Shown here: one piece after another, positions 7,127 to 14,496 of the stretch
Numbering within the stretch: the first letter of the stretch is position 1
How the letters are laid out: each line of letters starts with the position of its first letter
Assembly (NCBI GenBank): GCA_002697005.1
Contig: NZUD01000006.1
Span: 1-24,935, forward strand
Length of the DNA: 24,935 bases
Origin: Chloroflexota bacterium
GTDB lineage: Bacteria; Chloroflexota; Dehalococcoidia; UBA3495
Reading direction: 5' to 3'
Program-made: the position numbers and the translations under genes
Notes under the pieces: generated by a model
What the model saw: only the letters and a program-made list of their open reading frames with translations
Databases searched by the model: none
What the model was told of the DNA's origin: nothing

Positions 7127-8011
7127 ATGAATCTTGGCTATATCGGTACTGGGACCATGGGCAACCCCATGGTCAAAGCCCTTATTGAGGCCGGGCATGC
7201 GGTCACCGTGCATGACGTGCGCCGTGAGTCGGCGACCAACCTCTGTGAGATGGGCGCCAACTGGGCCGACGACCCACGCCAACTATCCGAAACAAGCGAG
7301 GTGGTTTTCACCTCGCTGCCCGGCCCGGTGGAAGCCGAACACGTCCTGACAGACCCAGAAACCGGCATCCTGACTGGGATAAAACCTGGATCCACTTGGG
7401 TCGACACCACCACTAACTCACCCACAGTGATCCACAAGTTAGCGGACATCTGCAAGCAGCGCGGAATCGAAATGCTGGACTGCCCAGTCAGCGGCCGCAT
7501 CCCAAATATGACCATGATGGTCGGCGGTGACCCAGCGGTATTCGAGAAACACCGGACCGTGTTGGAGACCATGGGCAAAGACGTGATTTACGTGGGCGGG
7601 ACTGCTTCCGGCTGCACAGCCAAACTGGTCACCCAATACCTGGGATATTCCAACTTCATCGCCGGTATCGAAGGCATGTTAATAGGCGCGAAGGCCGGAC
7701 TTGATATGGATATCCTTGCCAAGCTGATTCCCATCAGCGCCTCGGCCAGCGGAGTTATGGCACGTTCTATGGGTGTGGTACTGGACGGCACATTCGCGTC
7801 GAACGGCACCCTTGACATCGTGGCCAAAGACCTGCATCTGGCCTGCCAACTGGCCCGGGACGTACAAGCCCCCTCGCGCATCGGCGACATCGTGGACGAC
7901 GTTCTCCAACGAGCGCAGGCTCAGGGATTGGGCAAAGAAGGATATCCTGTAGTGGCTCGGATACTCGAGCAGATGGCCAACGCGCAAGTCCGCTCCAAGT
8001 CGAACAAATAG
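7127..8011 (+). CDS. Beta-hydroxyacid dehydrogenase (3-hydroxyisobutyrate / tartronate semialdehyde reductase family)
   Basis: This 294-residue NAD(P)-dependent dehydrogenase is of family length. Seen: an N-terminal Rossmann motif LGYIGTGTMGNPM (residues 3-15), the substrate-binding signature DCPVSGRIPNMTMMVGG (118-134) and catalytic Lys166 in GCTAKLVTQYL. The remaining C-terminal half is the expected all-helical domain. AGGAA precedes the ATG. It lies between the extradiol dioxygenase and Rieske alpha 2, with 28-nt gaps on both sides, so it is part of the same operon. Family members oxidise or reduce short beta-hydroxy acids. Here it sits where a short-chain cis-diol dehydrogenase would usually be, but I see no reason in its own sequence to assign that activity. 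Confidence 0.9.
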   Translation: MNLGYIGTGTMGNPMVKALIEAGHAVTVHDVRRESATNLCEMGANWADDPRQLSETSEVVFTSLPGPVEAEHVLTDPETGILTGIKPGSTWVDTTTNSPTVIHKLADICKQRGIEMLDCPVSGRIPNMTMMVGGDPAVFEKHRTVLETMGKDVIYVGGTASGCTAKLVTQYLGYSNFIAGIEGMLIGAKAGLDMDILAKLIPISASASGVMARSMGVVLDGTFASNGTLDIVAKDLHLACQLARDVQAPSRIGDIVDDVLQRAQAQGLGKEGYPVVARILEQMANAQVRSKSNK

Positions 8012-8039
8012 CTTCTCACCGTCAAGGAGGCGATTCAAC

Positions 8040-9434
8040 ATGGCAACCGCTCACAAAACCAACAGCAAGAACGGACGGTTCAGCGGACAAGCAGATGGGA
8101 TGGTGGACCTGGACGCCGGCACCATCAACCGGGAAGTGTTCGTCAGCCCAGAGATTTATGCCCAGGAGCAGGAGCAACTCTTCGCTAGGGCATGGCTGTT
8201 CATAGGACACGAAAGTCAGGTCAGCAAGCCGGGCGATTTCTTCGTGTCCTCCATGGGCGAGGAATCTGTCATTCTTTGCCGGGACAGACAAGGCGAAATT
8301 CACGTCTTCCTGAACTCATGCACCCACCGGGGAATGAAGGTCTGTCGATACGACGAAGGTAATACACCAGTGTTCAGTTGCCCCTACCACGGTTGGAGTT
8401 TCGCCACCGACGGCAAGCTGGTTGGAGTGCCGTACTTCAAAGACGCCTACAACGAGAACCTAGACAAATCCAAGTGGGGCCTACCGGAAGTAGCCCAGAT
8501 GATTAATTACAAGGGAGCGATCTGGGCCACCTGGGACAAGAACGCCCCATCTTTCCCGGAGTATATGGGCGGATTCTTGACCTACCTCGATTTCCTGCTG
8601 GATACCTGGGATGGCGCCGGTGGAGAGGTTGAGGTTTTCGGCGGAGTGGAGAAGTGGGTCATCCCCTGTAATTGGAAGTTCCCCTCTGAGAACTTCATCG
8701 GTGACCGCTACCACAACATCAGCCACCGCTCAGTGGACTTGGTTGGTCAAGGCCCGAGCGGTAGTGGACGACGCGACACACAAGAGCGCGAAGGCGCCAC
8801 GGCTCTGGATATATCTTTCCCAGAGCGAGGTCACGGCACCCTCACGTTCCTCCGACCAGATGACCGCGTTGTTCCCTCTTATCAACACTCCAAGATCGTC
8901 TCGGAGTATTTCGCTGAGTGCGAGGCCCAGCGCCGGAAGAACTACGGACAATGGGCACGTCTGGTACCAGGCCCAAGCACCGTGTTCCCCAACATGTCGT
9001 ATCTACCGCGGCAACCCCGCACTATCTCGGTTTGGCATCCTCGCAGCGCCAACAGCCACGAGGCCTGGCGTTGGTTCTTGATCGACAAGAATGCCCCAGC
9101 CGAGGTGAAAGATTTCCTGCGCCACTATTACATCAGCTACTCCGGCCCGTCCGGACTAACTGAACAAGACGACATGGAGAACTGGAATTACGCCCACAAC
9201 GCCAGCCAGGGGGTCATCGCACGGCGGTACCCATATAACTACCAGATGGGCATGGGCTTCGATGCCCCACCCGTGGACACCGACGGCCTGGAGATGCCCG
9301 GCCAAATCAGGAATGTAACCACGGCGAAGGCCGCCGAGCAGAACCAGCGCGGATTCTACCAACGCTGGAACGAGTTCATGGAAGCCCCCGACTGGGACAC
9401 CTTAGCCACCTGGCGCAACGGAAAGGGTCACTGA
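8040..9434 (+). CDS. Rieske aromatic-ring-hydroxylating oxygenase, alpha (catalytic) subunit 2
   Basis: This 464-residue paralogue of alpha 1 has the same architecture: Rieske ligands Cys94, His96, Cys114, His117; iron site GDRYHNISH (residues 221-229) with Asp222, His225, His229; and EQDDMENW (375-382). The Rieske half is nearly identical to alpha 1. The stretch around 180-205, the 240-310 region and a C-terminal insertion around 408-430 differ, and these are regions likely to shape the pocket and the contacts. AAGGAGG, the strongest ribosome site in the cluster, precedes the ATG. It is followed 87 nt later by the single beta subunit and is therefore the likelier obligate partner of that protein. 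Substrate unknown. Confidence 0.93.
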   Translation: MATAHKTNSKNGRFSGQADGMVDLDAGTINREVFVSPEIYAQEQEQLFARAWLFIGHESQVSKPGDFFVSSMGEESVILCRDRQGEIHVFLNSCTHRGMKVCRYDEGNTPVFSCPYHGWSFATDGKLVGVPYFKDAYNENLDKSKWGLPEVAQMINYKGAIWATWDKNAPSFPEYMGGFLTYLDFLLDTWDGAGGEVEVFGGVEKWVIPCNWKFPSENFIGDRYHNISHRSVDLVGQGPSGSGRRDTQEREGATALDISFPERGHGTLTFLRPDDRVVPSYQHSKIVSEYFAECEAQRRKNYGQWARLVPGPSTVFPNMSYLPRQPRTISVWHPRSANSHEAWRWFLIDKNAPAEVKDFLRHYYISYSGPSGLTEQDDMENWNYAHNASQGVIARRYPYNYQMGMGFDAPPVDTDGLEMPGQIRNVTTAKAAEQNQRGFYQRWNEFMEAPDWDTLATWRNGKGH

Positions 9435-9469
9435 CGAAGAATTATCTCTTCTTCCTAGGAAGTAGGGAG

Positions 9470-9535
9470 ATGCAGATGGGGCCACCCTTCAAACCAAGTC
9501 AAACTAAACGGGGCCAGACCAATGACGACAACTGA
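9470..9535 (+). CDS. Possible 21-codon upstream ORF overlapping the Rieske beta start
   Basis: An ATG at 9470, preceded by the purine-rich run AGGAAGTAGGGAG, opens a 21-codon frame whose stop (TGA 9533-9535) lies just inside the beta-subunit gene starting at 9522. The beta gene itself has only a weak ribosome site, so the small frame could load ribosomes and couple translation. The peptide shows no recognisable motif. It may be fortuitous. Confidence 0.25.
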   Translation: MQMGPPFKPSQTKRGQTNDDN

Positions 9536-10067
9536 GTCAGCCATCGCCAATCTGCTGCTCAAAGAAGAGGTCTCTGAGTTTCTCTACCAGGAAGTAGAGA
9601 TTCTGGACGAACGCAACTTCGGAGAGTGGTTGGACCTGCTCACCGACGACATCCGCTACTGGATGCCCATGCGTCGGAACGTCAAATCCAATGAGATGGA
9701 CCGCGAGTTCACCAGGGAAGGCCAGGACATCAACTGGTTCGACGAGGGCAAAGATACCCTAGAACGCCGGGTTCACCAGATACTTACCGGTGTTCATTGG
9801 GCAGAGGAACCTCTGTCTCGCATCCGCCACCTCATCACCAACGTGCAATTACTCAGCGCCACGCCTTCGGCCTCAAGCGCCACAGAGGTTTCCACCCGAT
9901 GCCGCTTCTTGGTTTACCGCAACCGCGTGGAAACCGAGACTGACTTCCTCATCGGTAAGCGCGAAGATACCCTCAGAAAGGTTGGCAGCTCCTGGAAGAT
10001 TGCCGAGCGAAAGATCACCCTGGACCAAAACGTGCTTTTGGCCAAGAATTTGACCTTCTTCTTCTAG
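9522..10067 (+). CDS. Aromatic-ring-hydroxylating oxygenase, beta subunit
   Basis: This 181-residue protein with the SnoaL-like cone fold is typical of Rieske oxygenase small subunits, which form the alpha3-beta3 hexamer and are usually structural. Seen: EVEILDERNFGEWLDLL (residues 25-41), TDDIRYWMPMR (42-52), the RIRHLITN segment (about 101-108) and C-terminal SWKIAERKITLDQN, all in the order expected. The length is normal. It lies 87 nt after alpha 2 and is the only beta subunit in the window, so it may serve both alpha subunits. The ATG at 9522 has a poor ribosome site; translation may depend on coupling with the short frame upstream. Confidence 0.93.
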   Translation: MTTTESAIANLLLKEEVSEFLYQEVEILDERNFGEWLDLLTDDIRYWMPMRRNVKSNEMDREFTREGQDINWFDEGKDTLERRVHQILTGVHWAEEPLSRIRHLITNVQLLSATPSASSATEVSTRCRFLVYRNRVETETDFLIGKREDTLRKVGSSWKIAERKITLDQNVLLAKNLTFFF

Positions 10068-10180
10068 GGGGATTCACGCGCGAAGATTATGTATACGCAT
10101 ATTATGGCTCTAAGAACGGTTTTTCCTAGAAAACAGACTCCCTGGTCAAAAAACTGCCCGTGCAGCAGGAGATCACTAAA

Positions 10181-10381
10181 ATGGCCGATGTAGTTAACCT
10201 GATAACCTTGGATGAAGGCGCCAAAATCGCCACCTCCGGTGGTGCCACGGTAGAGGTAGTGGATAACCCCAAAGACGGGGTCTGGGTATTCGGCAAATAC
10301 CTGATATGTCCCGATGATCCTTCCCTAGTTGGCAGCGAGGATATGTTCTTCGCTCAAGATATCGTGGAAGTGTTGGACTGA
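10181..10381 (+). CDS. Small uncharacterised acidic protein (66 residues)
   Basis: I do not recognise this family. The protein is acidic and strand-rich, without signal peptide, membrane segment or metal motif; a single Cys lies in YLICPDDPS. Conserved-looking pieces are a GATVEVVDNPKDGVWVFG core and a C-terminal FAQDIVEVLD. The ATG at 10181 is preferred over an in-frame GTG at 10160 because AGGAG lies 9 nt upstream of it. Its stop codon shares one base with the next start (TGATG), so the two genes are translationally coupled. It sits 113 nt after the Rieske beta subunit and upstream of the same terminator, which suggests a role linked to the oxygenase cluster, but no function can be claimed. 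Confidence 0.75.
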   Translation: MADVVNLITLDEGAKIATSGGATVEVVDNPKDGVWVFGKYLICPDDPSLVGSEDMFFAQDIVEVLD

Positions 10382-10596
10382 TGACTGACCCAAAATCCGC
10401 TCAACCCGACACTGAACAACTTCGAGAAGCCTTCCAAGCGGGCTTTGATTCAATAGACGACGGCGACGGCTTCTATTACGGGTTCCACGCCTTCCTGGAA
10501 CGCCGCGGCTTCGGACTTAGTGAAGACATTCCCTGCACCTGCTCAGACAACGGCGTCCACGGTCATCAGCCAGAGTGCCGATGGATCAAAGCCTGA
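10381..10596 (+). CDS. Small Cys/His-containing protein (71 residues)
   Basis: The family is not recognised. The N-terminal half is acidic and probably helical; the C-terminal part carries Cys52-x-Cys54, His60-x-His62 and Cys66, a compact cluster that could hold zinc or another metal. It overlaps the stop of the preceding small gene by one base (TGATG) and has no independent ribosome site, so it is made together with that gene. The shared terminator downstream marks it as the last gene of the oxygenase operon. A metallochaperone, regulator or electron-transfer accessory are all possible readings, and nothing in the sequence selects among them. The spacing does not match Rieske, rubredoxin or 4Fe-4S ferredoxin patterns. 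Confidence 0.75.
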   Translation: MTDPKSAQPDTEQLREAFQAGFDSIDDGDGFYYGFHAFLERRGFGLSEDIPCTCSDNGVHGHQPECRWIKA

Positions 10597-10617
10597 TTCC
10601 CATCGGAGCGATAGCCG

Positions 10618-10646
10618 AAAAGAGAGGCCGATTTGGCCTCTCTTTT
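10618..10646. terminator. Bidirectional rho-independent terminator
   Basis: A perfect 12-bp inverted repeat AAAAGAGAGGCC / GGCCTCTCTTTT with a 5-nt loop lies between convergent genes (10596 plus, 10675 minus). The A and T ends give a T-tract on either strand, so it can terminate both. Confidence 0.87.
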
Positions 10647-10674
10647 GCCTATGAGATAGCGCTGTCCAAATAGT

Positions 10675-11685
10675 CTACCCCTTGAACAGATCCAGAGCGT
10701 TTTGACGGGTGATGAGGTCCTGGTTCGCCTGGCTCAGACCAACGGCACCCACGGCATCCATCAGACCTCCGCTCATGGCAGCCCAGACCCAGTCTGACCC
10801 CAGCAGAATGTGCTCCGGCCCAGCCATGTCCAAGAGAAGTTCCAGAGACCGAGGATTGATTGTTACTGTATCGTAGTACAGCAAGGACATATAGTCTTCC
10901 GGACCATCCTTCTGCAGGTCAGTGACCTTCTCCATACCCCGACGATAGGCAATATCGACCCGCCCTATCAGGTATGGCAGGGACCCGCCGCCGTGGCAGA
11001 GCATCAGCTTTAATTTAGGATGGCGGTCCAAGAGCCCGGAGTGGATAAGCTTGGCGGCCAGAATGGTGGTGTCCAGGGTCCGGCCCATGCTGAATGCCAT
11101 GTAGCTGGGTCCAACGTGAGGCCACTTGCTGTGGGATGCCCCGTGCAGCATCACCGGCACATCGAGCTCTTCAGCCGCGGCCCACAGAGGCTCCATACCA
11201 GGGTCGGCCACGTCCAGGTCTGCCGGGTCGCTAGGAAGCATAGTCCCCAGCATCCCTAGCGTCTTCACAGCATATTCCAGCTCCCTGGCTGCCTTCTCCC
11301 CATCACGCATGGGCACTGCCGCTATGGTCCGAAATGCAACGCCGCTGTCTTTTGCCGTCTGAACCATATGCTCGTTCAACAGCCTCACCCAGTCAGCCTC
11401 CTTGTCGGAGGTCATGGTGTACCCCTGTATATCTAGCCAAGCGGCCATGTATTGAGACCCAACACCGTTCTCCTGCATCCATTCGGTCCGGGCCACGGTG
11501 TTGGACAAGCTTCCACCCGCAGCTCTTAGCGTGGGTAGGCCGGGGAACGTTAGGGCATGCCCTGCGTCAGTCTCTTCGACTGTCACACCAAACGTTTTGG
11601 CTGACTTCTGAGCCTCCTTCAAGAAGCTGGTCGGCGCAATATGGGCATGGACGTCTATGAAACCCTGGGGCGTCTCCTGGGCCAT
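10675..11685 (-). CDS. Amidohydrolase_2 family enzyme, ACMSD-like (decarboxylase/hydrolase)
   Basis: This 336-residue TIM-barrel metalloenzyme resembles the aminocarboxymuconate-semialdehyde decarboxylase branch, whose members remove carboxyl groups or hydrate ring-cleavage products. Seen: DVHAHI (residues 11-16, His13 and His15), metal/catalytic His181 in VMLHGASHS, LCHGGGSLPYLIGR (229-242) with His231, and Asp298 in LLGSDWVW. The open frame extends to 11928, but I place the start at ATG 11685: GGAGGA lies 4 nt upstream and the metal motif then falls at the usual distance from the N-terminus; the extra residues would overlap the divergent gene. It diverges from the ThDP enzyme at 11879. The precise substrate is unknown. 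Confidence 0.88.
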   Translation of the reverse strand: MAQETPQGFIDVHAHIAPTSFLKEAQKSAKTFGVTVEETDAGHALTFPGLPTLRAAGGSLSNTVARTEWMQENGVGSQYMAAWLDIQGYTMTSDKEADWVRLLNEHMVQTAKDSGVAFRTIAAVPMRDGEKAARELEYAVKTLGMLGTMLPSDPADLDVADPGMEPLWAAAEELDVPVMLHGASHSKWPHVGPSYMAFSMGRTLDTTILAAKLIHSGLLDRHPKLKLMLCHGGGSLPYLIGRVDIAYRRGMEKVTDLQKDGPEDYMSLLYYDTVTINPRSLELLLDMAGPEHILLGSDWVWAAMSGGLMDAVGAVGLSQANQDLITRQNALDLFKG

Positions 11686-11751
11686 GGTTCCTCCAAATGA
11701 TACTGGTATCCGAGCTTGATTTGCCGAATTTCGGTGCACGTTGCGTGCCTG

Positions 11752-11802
11752 AGGATATATTCGGAGGCCACTGACGTCAAATTTTCGAATAATCTGTATA
11801 AT
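11752..11802. promoter_or_regulatory. Divergent promoter region between the amidohydrolase and ThDP genes
   Basis: On the minus strand TTGACG (11780-11775) and TATCCT (11757-11752) are 17 bp apart. On the plus strand a perfect -10 TATAAT lies at 11797-11802 without a good -35. An 8-bp palindrome TGACGTCA at 11772-11779 overlaps the minus -35 and could be an operator half or chance. Confidence 0.5.
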
Positions 11803-11878
11803 TGGCGGGAATTCCCCGGTTCCCTGCAGGCTCCAAAAAGATACAACTAAACTGGAAGTTGATTGGGAGGAACACCCC

Positions 11879-13552
11879 ATGCCCCAACGCAAAGATGGCG
11901 GCGACGCCGTCCTGGAAGCCTTACGCAAGCTCGACGTGGATTACATCATCTCCTCGCCGGGTTCCGAGTGGCCCTCGGTATGGGAGGCCCTGGCCCGCCA
12001 AGTTATTAATGAAGAACCTGGACCCAAGTACATCAACACCTGGCACGAGACTCTAGCCGTGGCTATGGCCCAGGGCTACACTCGAATGACCGGTCGGATG
12101 CAGGCCGTGCTGCTTCACGCTGGTGTCGGCGTGCTCCAGGGCTCTATGGGTATCCACGGCGCGTTCCAGGGTGAGATTCCCATGCTTGTAGCATCCGGCG
12201 AAACCGCTAGCTACGGCGAGGCAGACGGATTCGACCCTGGCCCCCAATGGCTACGCAACCTGAGCATTGTGGGCGGACCCAACCGGCTGGTCGACTCCAT
12301 CACCAAGTGGAGCAGCCGGGTCACCAGTGCCGAAGTAATATACGAGACCTTCAGCCGGGCTGGTGAGATGGCGCAGCGTACCCCCAAAGGCCCAACTTTC
12401 TTGAACGTGCCGATGGAGACCATGCTTGAGGAGTGGACTCCCCCCGCAAAGTTCAACAACAAGCCCACAGCCCCCAAGACCCGGCCCGAGTCCTCTGACG
12501 TTGATGCCATAGCGGACCTATTGATCAACAGCGAGAGCCCGGTGATTCTCGCCGACTCAGCAGGCAAGAGCCTAGAGGGTTTTAATACCTTGGTCGCACT
12601 GGCCGAAACGATGAACATCCCGGTGTTCGAGTCCGAAGGACCTGGATATTCCAACTTCCCCACCAACCACCCGTTGCACAACGGCTATGACCTAAAGCCC
12701 AGGTATGGCGAGTTCGACTTGTTCCTAGTGGTTGGATGCCGTGCACCCTGGTATCCGGCCAGCGCCAGCCCAGTCAATGGCACTGTGGTGGTCATCGACG
12801 AGAACCCCATAAAGGAGTTCATGGTCTACCAAGACCTCGGCGCCGACCATTATCTAGAAGGCGATATCGCGCTCTCGCTGGAATTGCTGGCCGATGCCGT
12901 CAAAGCCAAAGGCGCCAAGGCGAGAGACTACGCCGGCAATGGCGAAGTATGGCACAGGTACCGGGACGTGAGTGATGCAACCGCCAATGCCAGCCCTATC
13001 GACGTTGGAGTACTCTGCAAAGCACTCAGCGAAAACATGCCGTCCGATACGGTCTACATCGACGAGACCATCTTGCACCGACCTCAGATCCTTCGGCGCA
13101 TCGAACGGGAGAACCCGCAAAGTTACCTGCGCCCGGCAGGCGGTCTAGGTCAGGGACTGGGAACGGCTCTGGGCGTCAAATTGGCCGCCCCTGACCGTCC
13201 GGTGGTTGCACTGATGGGGGACGGTTCGCTTCTCTACAACCCCATAACCCAGGCTTTGGGTGTAGCCCGAGAGAGTAGCCTACCAATCATGATCGTGGTA
13301 TTCAACAACACCAGCTATGCTGCCATGAAAAGGCTTCACCTGTCCTTCTATCCCGAAGGCGACGCCGCTAAGTCGGGCATCTTTCACGGCGTTGATATCC
13401 CAGGCCCTGACTACCAAGAACTGGTCTCTCCATTCGGCGGACACGGCGAGAGGGTGGAAGACCCCAAACGTCTAGCTGGTGCCATTAAGGACGCCCAAGC
13501 CGCTGTTGCCGAAGGCAAAGTTGCCATACTAGACGTGGCTCTGGCTGGGTAG
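11879..13552 (+). CDS. ThDP-dependent enzyme of the acetolactate synthase / benzoylformate decarboxylase superfamily
   Basis: This 557-residue protein has three domains in order: PYR domain (about 6-180) with the ThDP-activating Glu57 in NTWHETLA, central Rossmann-like domain (about 205-345), and PP domain (about 375-550) with the complete metal motif GDGSLLYN (residues 447-454) and Asn476-Asn477. GGGAGGAA lies 4 nt upstream of the ATG. Unlike the split enzyme at 861-2019 it keeps a canonical GDG. Such enzymes decarboxylate or carboligate 2-oxo acids; catalytic acetolactate synthase is unlikely to be its role because the gene is alone, without a regulatory small subunit or other ilv genes, and is paired divergently with an amidohydrolase. 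Substrate undetermined. Confidence 0.9.
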   Translation: MPQRKDGGDAVLEALRKLDVDYIISSPGSEWPSVWEALARQVINEEPGPKYINTWHETLAVAMAQGYTRMTGRMQAVLLHAGVGVLQGSMGIHGAFQGEIPMLVASGETASYGEADGFDPGPQWLRNLSIVGGPNRLVDSITKWSSRVTSAEVIYETFSRAGEMAQRTPKGPTFLNVPMETMLEEWTPPAKFNNKPTAPKTRPESSDVDAIADLLINSESPVILADSAGKSLEGFNTLVALAETMNIPVFESEGPGYSNFPTNHPLHNGYDLKPRYGEFDLFLVVGCRAPWYPASASPVNGTVVVIDENPIKEFMVYQDLGADHYLEGDIALSLELLADAVKAKGAKARDYAGNGEVWHRYRDVSDATANASPIDVGVLCKALSENMPSDTVYIDETILHRPQILRRIERENPQSYLRPAGGLGQGLGTALGVKLAAPDRPVVALMGDGSLLYNPITQALGVARESSLPIMIVVFNNTSYAAMKRLHLSFYPEGDAAKSGIFHGVDIPGPDYQELVSPFGGHGERVEDPKRLAGAIKDAQAAVAEGKVAILDVALAG

Positions 13553-13581
13553 TTAGGTCCATATACCAACTCATCATGATG

Positions 13582-13628
13582 AGCGAAAACGCAGATGCAC
13601 GCCATTGCTGTGTCCCTGCGTTTTCGCT
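13582..13628. terminator. Long-stem inverted repeat between convergent genes, probable terminator
   Basis: Perfect 13-bp arms AGCGAAAACGCAG (13582-13594) and CTGCGTTTTCGCT (13616-13628) enclose a 21-nt loop. It lies between convergent ends at 13552 (plus) and 13756 (minus). The T-run is inside the stem and no T-tract follows, so termination is plausible but not certain. Confidence 0.5.
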
Positions 13629-13755
13629 ACAAGGGGTTGGCATAGACTCCTCATCCCTGCATAGGCAGAAATCCAGGTACCGTTCGCGGGATCACCTTCG
13701 GCTTACCCAGATATTCTGGATTCTCGCATCCGCTTGAATGAATGGGAACGGCCGC

Positions 13756-14373
13756 CTACTCGGTCATATCCTCGTCGATCAACCGAGCCACCTGAAGGTT
13801 GGCATCACCGCCTTCGGTCTTAAGTTGTTCGGACACCAGTCCCCGGCGTAACTCTGAGTGGTTCTGATTCAATTTCCATTTGCCCTTGAGGTCGGTAATC
13901 TCGATCTGGAAGCCTACGATTCGCTTGAGCATCTGATCTGAATATTCTGTGCCATAGTCCATCTGCCAAGGCTTGGGTTGGGATGATTCATGCTGATCCG
14001 TTAGTCGGCTCACACTCTCTTCCAAACCTGCCCTTTCTTCGAATGCCCTAAAGATGCCGGTAGCGTGGACGGCCACGTAGTTCCAGGTCGGCACCACCTC
14101 ATCCTCCTGGTACCAGGTCGGCGAGACATAGGCATGAGGGCCATGGAAGACCACTAAGACCTGCTGGCCATCAGCGTAGCGCCACTGACGGTTGGCTTTG
14201 GCCATATGTCCTAGGATGAGACCCTGATCGCCTACTTCATCTATCACGAATGGCAGATGGCTGGCCATGGGTTCGTCTCCAGTATGAGAAAACAGAATGC
14301 CGAAGCTGTTGTTCCGCATGAACTCAAACAGCTTTCCCCGGTCTTCTTGCGCGTAATGTCTGGGTATGTACAT
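13756..14373 (-). CDS. FMN-binding split-barrel protein, PaiB family
   Basis: This 205-residue protein resembles Bacillus PaiB, annotated as a negative transcriptional regulator but built as an FMN-binding split barrel. Seen: N-terminal MYIPRHYAQED, SHLPFVID (residues about 38-45), ILGHMAKANRQW, the flavin-pocket segment FHGPHAYVSPTWY (about 76-88), VPTWNYVAVHATG (about 94-106) and GKWKLNQNHS near the C-terminus. The open frame extends to 14445, but ATG 14373 gives the family N-terminus and has GAGGA 5 nt upstream. A minus-strand TAAAAT -10 at 14414-14409 with TTGGGG 17 bp further up fits that start. It diverges from lutA. Regulation of lutABC by it is possible but unshown. Confidence 0.9.
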   Translation of the reverse strand: MYIPRHYAQEDRGKLFEFMRNNSFGILFSHTGDEPMASHLPFVIDEVGDQGLILGHMAKANRQWRYADGQQVLVVFHGPHAYVSPTWYQEDEVVPTWNYVAVHATGIFRAFEERAGLEESVSRLTDQHESSQPKPWQMDYGTEYSDQMLKRIVGFQIEITDLKGKWKLNQNHSELRRGLVSEQLKTEGGDANLQVARLIDEDMTE

Positions 14374-14438
14374 CGCAGTCCTCGGCGAATTGATGGGATG
14401 GTAGGGGTATTTTACTACCCCCCAGATGCCTCCCCAAG

Positions 14439-14467
14439 TTGCCACCCACCCAACCCTCTGTTACGCT
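14439..14467 (+). promoter_or_regulatory. Candidate promoter for lutABC
   Basis: TTGCCA (14439-14444, 5 of 6) and TACGCT (14462-14467, weak -10) are 17 bp apart. Initiation near 14474 leaves about 23 nt before the proposed lutA start. Upstream, GGTAGGGGTATTTTACTACC (14400-14419) is partly palindromic and overlaps the opposing paiB -10. Confidence 0.4.
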
Positions 14468-14496
14468 TCCGGAATCCAGATATAGAAGTGATCTCT

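Noticed and set aside
5150..9362. Numerous alternative-frame and antisense ORFs inside the oxygenase genes
   Set aside because: They are low-complexity shadows of strongly motif-supported genes and are arranged without operon logic.
10068..10180. Possible internal promoter before the small proteins (TATTAT near 10100)
   Set aside because: The -10-like sequence has no -35 partner at a normal distance; the small genes are adequately explained as part of the oxygenase operon.
11686..11928. N-terminal extension of the ACMSD-like frame up to 11928
   Set aside because: It overlaps the start of the divergent ThDP gene, has no family resemblance, and a GGAGGA site directly precedes ATG 11685.
14374..14445. 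Upstream extension of the PaiB-like frame
   Set aside because: PaiB proteins begin with MYIPxH; ATG 14373 gives this exactly and has a ribosome site.
14257..14496. Upstream extension of the lutA frame
   Set aside because: It runs antisense through the start of the PaiB-like gene and shows no LutA homology; the family N-terminus begins near 14500.
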